Shown one piece after another: positions 32,295-43,165 of a stretch of 64,000 bases of DNA (position 1 is the first letter of the stretch; every line of letters begins with the position of its first letter). Both the position numbers and the translations under genes were made by a program. The notes under the pieces were generated by a model. It did no database searches and was not told the origin of the DNA. It saw only the letters and a list, made by a program, of their open reading frames with translations. The DNA lies in assembly GCF_004011695.2 (NCBI RefSeq), contig NC_082420.1, positions 310,001 through 374,000 of the forward strand. The letters are read 5' to 3'. The stretch is from Ascochyta rabiei (taxonomy: Eukaryota; Ascomycota; Dothideomycetes; Pleosporales; Didymellaceae).

Positions 32295-33983
32295 GTTTCA
32301 GAGACTTCGAAGAGTCTTAGCTTATATTGTTGAGCAAGCGTAGGTGGATGCCCCTATATGATGGGGTGAAGCGATGCTGCCGTAGATGAGAATTTTATTG
32401 CACTTCGCCCTTCCTCTAATTATATAGGAATTTTCGCAGCTACGATCTTGACTGAGTGCACCGGAGCGACCGGACACTAGTACATGATTTCGTTAACTCT
32501 ACTCCTTTGTCTCGCACGCGTGCAGGTGCTTCAGTGAGGCTTCAATAAATTACAGGGATGATCCAGGTACATATATTTACCTCGTTAACGAGTTACGAAG
32601 GGTAGTATGAGTGCATCATGAATCAGTGCGAACTAAGAAGACGGTGTAAGTATGGACGAAAGTGCTGGTAGTAAACGAAGCGTGACACTAAGCCCTTGTC
32701 GATAGATGGGCGAGAAGGACCTCGGCCTCGGCCAGTTAGTAACGCGTCTGCCATACGTCGTACGTTGATAAAAACTCAACGTCGTTCAAGGTTGAGGATC
32801 CACTCTACAAGAATCTGTTCTTCAATAAGGTATAGCTTTCCATTCACTGGGATTGTCTTGTATTCTCGGGCGGATGCGACTAAGGTGAGGGTCAGGCAAG
32901 CTCCACCCGGCCAGCTGGTATCAAAACTTGACTCGACTGTCCCAGTCAGTGACATAACAGGACAATACGTAACAAAGATTGGCAAAGTACTATGAAGCAG
33001 TCCAAGGAACTTGGCAGTACAGTACAGCACTGCTATGTAGTGGAGTGTTGCAGGTAGCAGTTATCCTGGTATAATTCCATCTTTGTGGAGCATGTTAAGA
33101 TGAAAAACTATCATTGGCAACGCCAAACAACCTTAGCAATCTCGCCGAGACAATCTTTTGCCAAATATCTGAGTCAAACTACAAATACACCATCACTGCG
33201 AGGCGTATCGGCTACGAACCTTCTGCCTAGATTTGCCGAATGCATGCTCAAAATCGCTTTTGAACCGGAACTTCCTCTAGACATGCAAACTATGGGACTT
33301 TTGTTTGCGTCTGATGATATCTGCGAATTTTGCTTAAGAAAGCGTTTTGAATATAACGTATGAACGAGGTAGTCCATGTGGTTCTTAGTGCACTGCAATC
33401 TAAATATAGGACCGGAAAATTATGTAGTCCACGTGCTGCTTAGTGCATTGCAATTAGATAAACGCCCGGGTGAATTGAGTCATTGCTGCGCATTAGCCTT
33501 CTCGAGATTCATGACTAGTGCCTATTCCCAGCCAATCAGTCTTCAACAGTCACAATTGCAATTGAAACTGAACAAGGGTCAATCGACCTACATAACTATC
33601 TGAAACTACACACTCTCTAAATCTACGTTAGAACAACTACTAAGATCTATTACACCTGCCTGCATACAAGTTTATAACACTTACTTGCCCAGCAGCCTCA
33701 TGTACTAAATTTCAAGTCGAAGATCGTTTAACATAGGCTTTGCACAATCCGTCCTTGATCAAGGAAGTAGTGAGATGATAATGAGGCAACAGCTTTTTTC
33801 CACTGTTTTGTTGGAAAATAAGAGTTCAGGGATTTTGCCAGAATGTGCACATCAGATATCAGGCGGTTATGGTAATGGGTAAGAATCGAGTTTGAATTCG
33901 TTATAAAAGATGAGTTTAACAAATATGAGAGCTGATTTTCTGAGCGGCAAACCATGCTTGATACCAAAGGTTCCGTTACACTT
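32295..33983. other. Intergenic region upstream of tyrosinase
   Basis: About 1.7 kb with no supported gene. An imperfect direct duplication of roughly 45 bp (near 33369 and 33423) shares TAGTCCA(T/C)GTG..CTTAGTGCA(C/T)TGCAAT. The region is moderately AT-rich. Confidence 0.5.
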
Positions 33984-35193
33984 TCACTGAAGAGTGTGAG
34001 CTCTTACTATAGTATCGACCTGCGACGTGATATCGATGATAGGAAAGCTTGACCTGTTCCCATGTGTATCAAACGTTGTGCCATCGGAGAACGGCATCGA
34101 GTTGAGATAAATAGAGTTCGTTATCTCAACTGCGGTTGTTGTCAAGAATCCCTTTGTACTTGGGTTTGAGTTGTAAACAACACCAAGATACTTGGCGGTT
34201 GCCCAATCGTTTTTGCTCGAGAAAACCGTGATGGCTCCACTGCCGCCTAAATAATCTTCGGCGCAAAGGACAACAGTCTGACCGGGGTACCGATCGGGAG
34301 CGATGATACCATCGCAGTTAAGAGCTGTGTAGTTCGAAGGCCAATTCGAGATTTTGGTAAGCTTCGGAACAGGGTGACGAGATTTCGTTTCAAAAGTGAC
34401 GAATGTGCCTCGCTGGCCATCACTGATCAGGAGCTTGCTCTTTGACGGTAAATAAACCAAACCGGACGAGAGGTATGGCAGTGCCGTTGCGTTTTTAGCC
34501 GTTTCGTTCGTCGTGAAAAACGGTGTTACCGTACCGTTGGGAGCAATCTTAGCAATGCTATAGCCGCCGAAGCTTGCTGGAGCATAACTGTTGCCATGGC
34601 TATCTTCAGCAATGTCCTGGAATCCAGCAGTGGCATGCCCGAAAGTGCGTTCAAACTGCTCCTGAAAAGGTGCTAAGTCGGCGATATAGACTGTTTCCAT
34701 GGTTGTTGTATTCCACTTAATCACCTTCTGGGGACCCGAAAGATCTACGCCATTGGTTTCAAACCCGAGGCCGCTGGTTGCGGTGAAGAACATAGCGCCA
34801 CTGCTAGCGTCATAGTCAACGCCTGCCATGTGATAAGGCTCGGTATCAGTAATCCCAGGAAATGTTAAAACCTGGTGTTTGGTGGTATAGATATCATAGA
34901 CCACGACGGAAGCGTTGTAAATCGAACTGGAATCATACCGTGTTAGTTGAAGTGTACCAGCAATTCAAACGATCAATGAGATTTTACCTCATGTAGAGTT
35001 TGCATCCGACTGGATCGAAAGCTGAGTTTTCAGGATATAGCTGATAGATATCAAGAGAAAAGCTTCCGTTCAACGATGGACAATTCTCATGTACACGCCG
35101 ACTGTGACCAACTGCAGCCGTATCTGCTACAGCAGACAGGCCCAAAGCAACGGAGATAACGGTGGTCCAATGCATTTTCGAGGTTTGATGCAT
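33984..35193 (-). CDS. Secreted TRI14-like / SMP-30-like beta-propeller protein
   Basis: Two exons (35193-34988 and 34926-33984) encode 382 residues; starting at the Met at 35175 gives 376 and places the hydrophobic signal (WTTVISVALGLSAVADTAA) at the N-terminus. An in-frame Met at 35307 would add 38 residues ahead of it and is unlikely. The body has repeated propeller-like blades (YDIYTTKHQVLTFPGI, GFQDIAEDSHGNSYAP, KIAPNGTVTPFF, CDGIIAPDRYPGQTVVLC) and ends FPIIDITSQVD. The order of these motifs resembles the TRI14 family of the trichothecene cluster, whose members influence virulence in Fusarium but whose biochemical activity is unknown. That match is from memory of family features. SMP-30/lactonase-type folds are the alternative. 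Confidence 0.8.
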
Positions 35194-36270
35194 TTCTGAA
35201 GCGGGTTTGCTGAAAAGTGATTGAGAAAGCCTTTGAAAAGGATTTGTTGTAAGTAAGAGATATGATGAAATTGTTTGATCTTCTATCAGGATGAAAATTG
35301 TTTGCACTTATACCTTTTTACGGAACTTGTAATCGCCGCACTGCCGAACCCACGACTCAGCCCTGAGAGCATTGACTAGTACATTACTCGTAAAGAGCTG
35401 GGCGCATTCAAGGACCTGAATTTGTATTCATAAGCAGCCTGCGGACAAGTTCCGAGACACTTACCCTTGACTTCCACGGTCTAATACCAGAATGTCTGTC
35501 GCTCAGTGTCTATCGCTCAGAGAGTGGGTATCTTAGACAAGGGAGAACAATCTACTTTAGATAAACCAGATATAAGAGGTAGTTTACCTTAGACGCTGAC
35601 CTTACCGAAAAAGCAACTGCCCAATTAGTCTGCGTTTCGCATACAAAAATTCTTTAGACAGCATTGAAATGATGCCAGTCTCAAGGGGCTTTTTTCTTAG
35701 ACGACAGCAACGCCACAAGTAAGTCGAAGCCTTTCTGAAGCTTCGTGAAGCTTTTGAAACATGGGCCATTGGATGCATGATTTGTTACAATTCAACAGCA
35801 AATCTAATTTGATACCTTTTCAGGGGTCATGCCTGTAATTTCGTTTGTCCATTCTATGATTCTTATTAGACTCTTCTTCTACTATATTTTCCGGGGAAAG
35901 GAGAATCCCATGGCCAGTGCAATGTGGAGGAAAAGCAGAGGCGTAGCAAGTCCGACTTTCAAGGCTTTCTTGGCTTTACAGCAATGAGCAGACATTTTCT
36001 CTCTTTGTTATCTGTAACAGCATCTATTTGCGCCTCTTGTAAATATCAATAGGCGCTTCTGCACAAGACCCACCGCACTGGCTGTGGGACTCTACTTTCG
36101 CCGGATGCCATAGTAAGTGCAACTTGCCGTGTATCTGGGATGATTTGTAAGGTGTTCCGCTTTTAAGCACCACTCGCGGTGTATTTAATTATCTTGAGTC
36201 AAGTACACTCACCATTAATTTGCGCCCAACAGCCGGGCCGAAAGTGCTACCTAAAGCTGGTAAGATACTA
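35194..36270. other. Intergenic region between TRI14-like gene and transposon
   Basis: No coding sequence found. The first few hundred bases should hold the TRI14-like promoter. It ends at the TA dinucleotide flanking the first pogo element. Confidence 0.5.
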
Positions 36271-38103
36271 ACGTGTTTCACTAGTAAGCGGCCAACACCA
36301 GTATCCGGCCAACCCCACCAAAACGCGTCAAACTTCTTTCATCCCAACTGTGATGGCTCAACTACAACGTACTTAAGCCTCCCTTACAGAGGGTAGATGC
36401 CTTCTTACTGCCTCTGCTGTTAAATTAGGACGCGTTTAGTTAAAAAATAGGGCTGCTTTGCTCTACCAGGTGCCTCGTACAACGCTCCGCCGCCGCCTCT
36501 AGGGCATTAAGTTAAAAGACGCGACAACGTCTGTCAACCTTAAGCTTAGCCCTATTAAAGAGCAGTCCCTTATTTAGTGGATCTTAGACCTTAATTGTTG
36601 TGGATTTCTACCCTAGATTATTGATGTGCAACAAATAGCAGACACTCTCCTCACTGCCTACAGCCAAAATCCTCCTCCTCCTTCGCTAGGCAAGAACTAG
36701 GTAGCACGCTTTATTAAGCGCCAGCCAGAACTCTAGACAAAGTGGAATAGGAAATTCTATTTACAAAGGGCACGCTATAAAGATCCTGTCAGGATTAGCG
36801 CGTGGTTCAGGCTGGTAGAGGAGACACGCCTTATATATAGGATACCTAATAAGGACATCTACAACTTTAATAAGACTAGGTTTATAATAGGTGTTGCCTT
36901 AACATCTAAGGTTGTTACTAGCTCTAACACAGTTAGACGCGCTACTGTTGTTTAGCCAGGCAATTGCAAGTAGGTAACAATAATTAAGTGTGTTAACGCG
37001 TTAGGTTGGTCTATCCCACCCTTCCTTATACTAGCAGGGAAGCTCTACCAGGCCAGCTGGTATTAAGACCTCCTACCTGACTAGACTGTTGCTGTTAGTG
37101 ACAACGGCTGGACAACAGATGAGCTAGGCCTTGACTAGGTGAAGCACTTTAACAGGCACACACAGACTTGCTTATTAGGTGGTTGTTAGCTACTTATCCT
37201 TAACAGTTACAGCAGCCATGCTACACCTAAGTTTGATTAGTACTGTAAGGACAACATGATTATTACCCTCTGTATGCCTCCTCACACCTTACACCTTCTC
37301 TAGCCACTAGACGTTAGCTGCTACTCTCCTCTTAAGGTGGTGTATAGACATAAGGTGTCTAAGCTTGCCTGCTAAAGCATCTTCTATGTTAACAAGCTTG
37401 ACTTCCTATAGATGTACCTAAGGATTAGACTAACTGCTCTATTAGAGAGCAATATTAAGGCTAGATTTCAAGCAACAGGGCTTATCCTATTTAATCCAGA
37501 GCGTGTCCTATCATGCCTCACTGTTATTAGAACACTATTACCACCAGGGACAGCAGCAGGACCAGCAGGGCTGTAGACAGCAGAGATACCACGTACAGTT
37601 AACTAGCTTTAGCAGCAAGCTTGCCTTATATAAGATCTCCTTAAGCATCAGTTATAGAGTCTAACTAGTTAAGCTATATCCCAGCTTATTAAGGGTTGTT
37701 AGCTTGTAATGCAGTTAGTAACAATCTTAACTTAGGAGAACGCTAAGCTACGTGCTTTAAATTAATGCTAGTAATATAAGTGTTAAAAGTATAGATAGTA
37801 TATAGCATGTAGGAGAGCTCTATAGGTTAAGGAAGCTCAATTACTAGTCTTACAGGCTAATAATGTGGTTAAGGAGGAGGCCCAGGTTGACGCTGCCCCA
37901 CGGCGTCAGCGAGCACTACTAACGTGTAGCAAATGCCACGTGCAAGGCCACAACAGGACTTAATATAGAGCTATCTAATCTATTATGCTTTAAAACCTTA
38001 CTTAATTCAACTGCGTGGTTGTGGAGTAATTGCACGCCAAGTTAGGCTGGTTTTGGTGGGGTTGGCCGGATACTGGTGTTGGCCGCTTACTGGTGAAACA
38101 CGT
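36271..38103 (+). mobile_element. Pogo/Fot1-like DNA transposon, element 1, RIP-inactivated
   Basis: An element of 1,833 bp bounded by 54-bp terminal inverted repeats (36271-36324 and 38050-38103) that differ at one interior C/T position. TA flanks both ends (36269-36270 and 38104-38105), the Tc1/mariner target duplication. The plus strand from 36353 reads as a degraded transposase: NIYNFNKTRF-like DDE region, SDNGWTTDELGLD then a stop then KHFNRHT, and ITLCMPPHTLHLL followed by PLDVSCYSPLK. Most stops are TAG at positions where relatives have Trp (TGG), the pattern expected from RIP. A Cys-rich CSKCHVQGHN motif near the end resembles a zinc knuckle. Confidence 0.92.
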
Positions 38104-38128
38104 TATGTCTTATTTGACCTTGTGACTA

Positions 38129-39992
38129 ACGTACCCCACGGGCGAGTCGGACAACGGGCGAGTCGGACACTTTTGCCAAGCCCCCACCAAACACCTCCTC
38201 CTACACTAATGTCTTCTCAACAACACTATTTAAACGCGTTAAAGGAAGCGCAGATACAGCTTGCGCTCCAGGCTCTTAAATAAGACGCAACTCTATCTCT
38301 GCGACGCGCTGCTGCTATCTACAAGGTCCCTCAAAGCACACTAAGCAACCAGCGCACTAGACAACCTTCACGCGCTGATTCTATAGCCAACTTACAGAAG
38401 CTAGATAATAATAAGGAGAAGGTAATTATTAAACATGTTCTTAAGCTAGATGTGTAAGGATTTTCTTCTTAGCTCTTAGATATAGCTACTATAGCCAATT
38501 CTTTGCGCGCTAAGTATAATCTAGGCCCTATTAGCGTAAACTGGCCTAGTACGTTTATTAAGCAATACCTAGAACTTAAAGTTAAGTTTAATTGTAAGTA
38601 TAACTATAAGAGATCTCTCTATAAGGATCCTAAGGTTCTACAGGGCTAGTTTAGCCTGGTAGCTAATACTAAAGCTAAGTATAGCATCTAGGATAAAGAC
38701 ACATACAACTTTAACAAGACAGGCTTTATAATAGGCTAGATCTCCCTAGAAGCAGTTGTTACAGCTTTAGAACGACAAGGTCGGCCAAAAGCTATCTAGC
38801 TAGGCGACTAGGAGTGGGCTACAGCTATAGTGAGCATTAATGCTAAAGGATAGGCCATTCTAGCCTTCCTTATCTTTAAGGCCTACCACCACCTCTCTGC
38901 CTGGTACAAGGAGGAAGAACTGCCTTAAGACTAGGTTATTAGAGTCTCTAATAACGGCTGGACTACTAACAAGCTTGGTATAGACTAGATAAACCACTTT
39001 AACAGGCATACAAAGAAGTGTACTGTTAGCACCTACTATTTACTTATTATTAATAGTTATAAGAGCTATAACTCTCTTAAATTCCAGTAATACTGTAAGG
39101 ATAACAAGATTATTACTCTCTGTTTACCTTCTTACTTATTACACCTTACACAGCCCCTTAATATAGGTTATTTTACTGCTTTAAAGAAGGTGTATAGGCG
39201 CTAAGCTAAAGTACTTATATAGAACTAGATTAACTATATTATAAAGACAGAGTTCCTGCTATACTTTATACGCGCCTATAACACTGCAATTACTTCTAAG
39301 AATATCTAGGGAGGGTTCTAAGGTGCTAGATTAGTCCTATTTAACCTAGACTAGGTTATAATAGCCCTTAATGTGAAGTTGCGCACTCTATCACTACTAC
39401 TACCTGTCAACAACAAGCTCTAGCAGTTGCAAACCCTAAGTAACAGCCTTAAACTTAGGTTGTAATTAACGCTTATAAAGATAAGGATTTAGAAGTATAT
39501 AGATAGTTCGCCTACCTCTATAGTTAAGGCGTTTAAGAAGGTAGCAAAGGGGGCAGTAATAATTGCGCATAAGCTAGTGTTAGTGCAACAGGAGATTACT
39601 TAGCTTTAAGCTACTAATAAGGCAGCTATATAACAAAAATTACATAAAAGAAAGCAAGTTTAGGCAGAAGAGACCCTAACAGTTAAAGAGGGCCAGCAAT
39701 TAACAGCTCTTAAGGAGTTTAGGGCGCGTAGTAATAGGAAGAAGGCAAAGAAGCAGGTGCGCGCTAAAGGAGGTGAGCCCTCCTAAAGGCGCTGTAGACG
39801 GTGTAATTAGACAGGACATAACGCGCAAACGTGTAAGAAAGAGGTAGAAGTAGTTTCTAAATAGTATTACAGACTATACTGCACGTTGCAGCACTAAACT
39901 AGGTTGTTTTAGGCCATAATAGGGTGGTGTTTGGTGGGGGCTTGGCAAAAGTGTCCGACTCGCCCGTTGTCTGACTCGCCCGTGGGGTACGT
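38129..39992 (+). mobile_element. Pogo/Fot1-like DNA transposon, element 2, RIP-inactivated
   Basis: An element of 1,864 bp with ~67-bp terminal inverted repeats (38129-38195 and 39926-39992), differing by a single G/A, flanked by TA on both sides. Each repeat carries two copies of GGGCGAGTCGGACA. A damaged transposase frame starts at ATG 38209 (MSSQQHYLNALKEAQIQLAL, then a stop in the helix-turn-helix region SLRRAAAIYKVPQSTL). The DDE portion is recognisable (DTYNFNKTGFIIG; NGWTTNKLGID, stop, then NHFNRHT; KDNKIITLCLPSYLLHL). Stops are mainly TAG at former Trp or Gln codons. It is a different family member from element 1, because the repeats and protein are clearly diverged. Confidence 0.92.
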
Positions 39993-40147
39993 TAGCACAA
40001 GCGAGTGACCGGGTTTTGCCAAGACCACACCAACACTACAACTACTTCGCAATACTATAGTATACAGCAGCAACAAGCTATACTACACAGTAAGCTGCAC
40101 TAATCTAGAGTACTTTGTATATCTTAACTGTATATTTATATGTTATA

Positions 40148-40571
40148 ACGTACCCCACAGGCAAGTCAGGCACCAGGCGAGTCGGACACTCCAAAACCCC
40201 ACCAAAAACCACAAAAGTCACAACCCTTTATCTTAATAACCACTTAATAGAATTGCTTTAAAATTACAGGATAGTATTAGGTAGGGATTAGTAGGCAATG
40301 TTCAGATATTTAGCTTTACAGCTAAAATAGTTAAAGTGATAGCTTCTAAACACCTCTAAAGAATAGTAATTTCATAACAACTTCTATATTTTAGATTCTA
40401 TTACTCTAAAACTTTAAAATTCTCCTATTTGTATAGGTGCAGCCCTGTTTTAAAGTTCCTAGAACATTTTGTTACAGAGTTGTTAAGACACAGAGTTGTG
40501 ACTTTAATAATTTTTAGTAGGGTATTAGAGTGTCTAACTTGCCTAGTGTCTAACTCGCCTATAGGGTATGT
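40148..40571. mobile_element. MITE-like non-autonomous relative of element 2
   Basis: A 424-bp element flanked by TA on both sides. Its left end (ACGTACCCCACAGGCAAGTC, then CAGGCGAGTCGGACACT) matches the start of element 2, including the paired GAGTC words. The right end is the inverted counterpart with many C-to-T type differences (ending CTATAGGGTATGT). The interior has no transposase sequence, so it would have depended on element 2-type transposase. Confidence 0.8.
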
Positions 40572-41373
40572 TATACTATCTTACTATATATACTGTAGTG
40601 CCTTAAAGACTATGTAATGTAACTTTTAAGCAAGCTACCTATTATAGACTAGCCTTAGGGCAGGATACAATAAGAGTTAATATAGTATTACATCTCTTAA
40701 GGAGGTAACACGTTGCATGTTCTTCTAGTATTTCTGTAGGGCACGTAACTGTCCTGTCTTACTTAAGGCTTAAATAAGGTCTAAGCCTATAATATACCTC
40801 CTTTCCCTATCTCCTATAAATAGCTTAATAGTTTACTAAGTCTTCTATTATCCTGTGTAAGTTAGAGAGGCGCTAGTAGTAGGTAAGCCCTAGGCTAGTT
40901 ACAGGTGTGTAAGGGTCTAGCGTACGGACACGGTAGCCTGCAACCGCTACCACATCGTGCATCTGCGACCGACTAATTGTAAACCTTTGCAATAGATGTT
41001 ATTCGTCCTCACGCACGCCATCAATTGTTCAATTCTGATCTACCAGTGTAGGTAATTCCTACTGTCGATCCAACTCCACCACATTCTCACATCTGACTAG
41101 GTAGTGGTTATCACTCCATAATTTGACGCATCATCTCAAACTTCCGGCAACCCCTGTTCGAATCTGGGATAGACCTTTCTTGCTAGTATTGAAGTCATCG
41201 CTCGGTGTTGGTGCCTGTAACGACACTTCTACTTCAGCCCAATGCATCGAGCCATAGGTGATCGTCTTGTCACTTCCACGTTTTTACGTCGATGCAAAGT
41301 CGATATGGGACCAGCTTTACTTCACGATAAACCTACAATTTACATGCTTGTACTGTGTGTCCCTGGGGGTTTT
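40572..41373. other. Intergenic region downstream of ALG2
   Basis: AT-rich to about 40900, then normal composition. I see no gene or RNA; this is the right edge of the repeat island. Confidence 0.5.
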
Positions 41374-42839
41374 CTACACAGCCTCTTTGTGTTGTATGTA
41401 CCAGGCACTCACAGCTACCAACATACCTATGAAAGCAGTGACCATGAGCAGTGGAACAAAATTTGTCAACGCTGGTCGTTCCTGCTTCTTCAACATACCA
41501 TATATCTCGATCTCAAGCCGTTCAGCCATTTTCTCCTTCGAGAACTCGGCGATGACACGCTCTCTACCCCGTCTGCCCATCTCTTTCATCTTTTGCTCGC
41601 CGTCACCGTCTTCCAACACAACGCGCATGACCTCGGTCCAATCGTTGACTCTGCTAACGTCCCTCAGCCAGCCAGTTTTTCCGTTAACCACCGTTTCTGT
41701 TGGCCCGCCTTCGTTCGCAGCCAGAACCGGAGTACCGGCAAGCATAGCTTCCAGCGGCACGATACCAAAGTGTTCATTACGCGGAGTGTAGATGAGGAGA
41801 CGAGAAGTCGATAGTAGTGTGGCCTTGAACGCCTTTGGGACCGAATGAAGAAAGAGAATTGAAATGTCTTCGGGTATGGCTTGCGCAGTAGTGACAGTCT
41901 TCGCCGTTGCATGCTTAAGATGTAAGGAATCGGCCAGATCGCACAACTCAGTGTATGTGGAAACGTTCTCTGGCACTCGTGGATCATAGCCTCCTGCTAT
42001 GACGAGTCGTGCGTCCCGGCGCTCCGATCGCGATAATCCAGCAAATGCCTTCACGGCCAGTGCCACGTCCTTTTTTTTCTCGAACCGATTGATGCTGAGC
42101 AGCACCTTCTTGTCCTTCCACAGCGGTGTAAATTCGTCCGGGTGACTGCCATCGCTGACGTCGACACACGGATAGATGATACCAGGCTTTCGGTGCTCCA
42201 GGCCTGGAAACACCTCGGCAAATACACCCCTGGTGAAGTTGCTGTTGACAACAATGGTGTCGCTACATCCGGTGCTCCAGCTCTCCAGCCAGTCGAACGG
42301 CAGACGGTACAGCGACTTCAACGGGCTGCCCTTCTTTGCGAGCAGCTTGTCTGGGAAGTGGCAGTAGAAGATGACACGCGAACGTGGCTGTAGCAGGCGC
42401 ACAAGGGGAATACCAGCGCTGAGTTGGTCGACAAAGAAGGACGTGGGCGAGAGCTTGGCGAGCTCGTCAGAGAACAGGGCAATCTGCAGGACAAGATGCA
42501 CCTGGCGCAGGATGGCGCAGAGGATGGCGAAGCGGCCAAGGAACGTGGCCGGCACGATGGTGTTGCCGCGCACACGAACATCCAGGGTGCCTTTGCGACC
42601 GAGGTCAAGTCTCAGCTACCTTCTCGAAACATGAGCACGGGCAAGGGGCGCCGCAGCAGTAGCGGAAGCTTACCGTCGCGCGCTTCGTCGAAGCAATGGT
42701 TCGGGTCGCAGTACGAAGTGAAGACGGTGACTTTGTGTCCGCGGTTCTGCAGCCCAACGGCAGCGTCAATGACAAGCCGCTCCGCCCCGCCAATGCCAAG
42801 GTCAGGGTGGAAGAAGACGACGTGCTCCTTCTCCGCCAT
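41374..42839 (-). CDS. ALG2: ALG2 mannosyltransferase
   Basis: Two exons (42839-42674 and 42590-41374) encode 460 residues. It is a GT4-type glycosyltransferase: HPDLGIGGAERLVIDAAVGLQNRGH at the N-terminus, FYCHFPDKLLAKK in the middle, SINRFEKKKD..A, and the EX7E motif EHFGIVPLEAMLAGTPVLA near the C-terminus. Family knowledge: ALG2 adds the alpha-1,3 and then alpha-1,6 mannose to Man1GlcNAc2-PP-dolichol on the cytosolic face of the ER. A hydrophobic C-terminal segment (FVPLLMVTAFIGMLVAVSAW) would anchor it in the membrane, as in yeast. The exon junction restores the split Gly codon before TLDVRVRGN. It is divergent from IML1 with 326 bp between start codons. Confidence 0.96.
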
Positions 42840-43165
42840 CTCGGTGTGCGGGCTGTGGTGCGTTTGTGTGTGTTGTTGGTATGTTGGTGTGTCCGCACAA
42901 GCTCCCCGCCGGAAGAAGGCTGGCGAGCCTTTCTACTTCAAGATTAGCTTCCCTCCCGCGGATGACGTCCAATCCATGCTGCTCGTGCTACTCAACCCAG
43001 AAACAATATTTCGTTGCACTTCTTGTGGAACCCACCACTGCCGCTCCCTCACTCTTTGTGTGCCTCTGCGACATAGCGACTTAGATCAGCTAGCTTTCCA
43101 CCGCACAAAACAGCGCTACTCTCTGGATGCACGAGAACCCAGATGCGACATGACGGCGTGCATCA
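42840..43165. promoter_or_regulatory. Divergent promoter between ALG2 and IML1
   Basis: The 326-bp interval between two divergent start codons must contain both promoters and 5' leaders. No specific factor site stands out. Confidence 0.55.

Noticed and set aside
41150..41175. GTTCGAATC-like tRNA T-loop word
   Set aside because: No acceptor, D or anticodon stems could be paired around it; a chance match.
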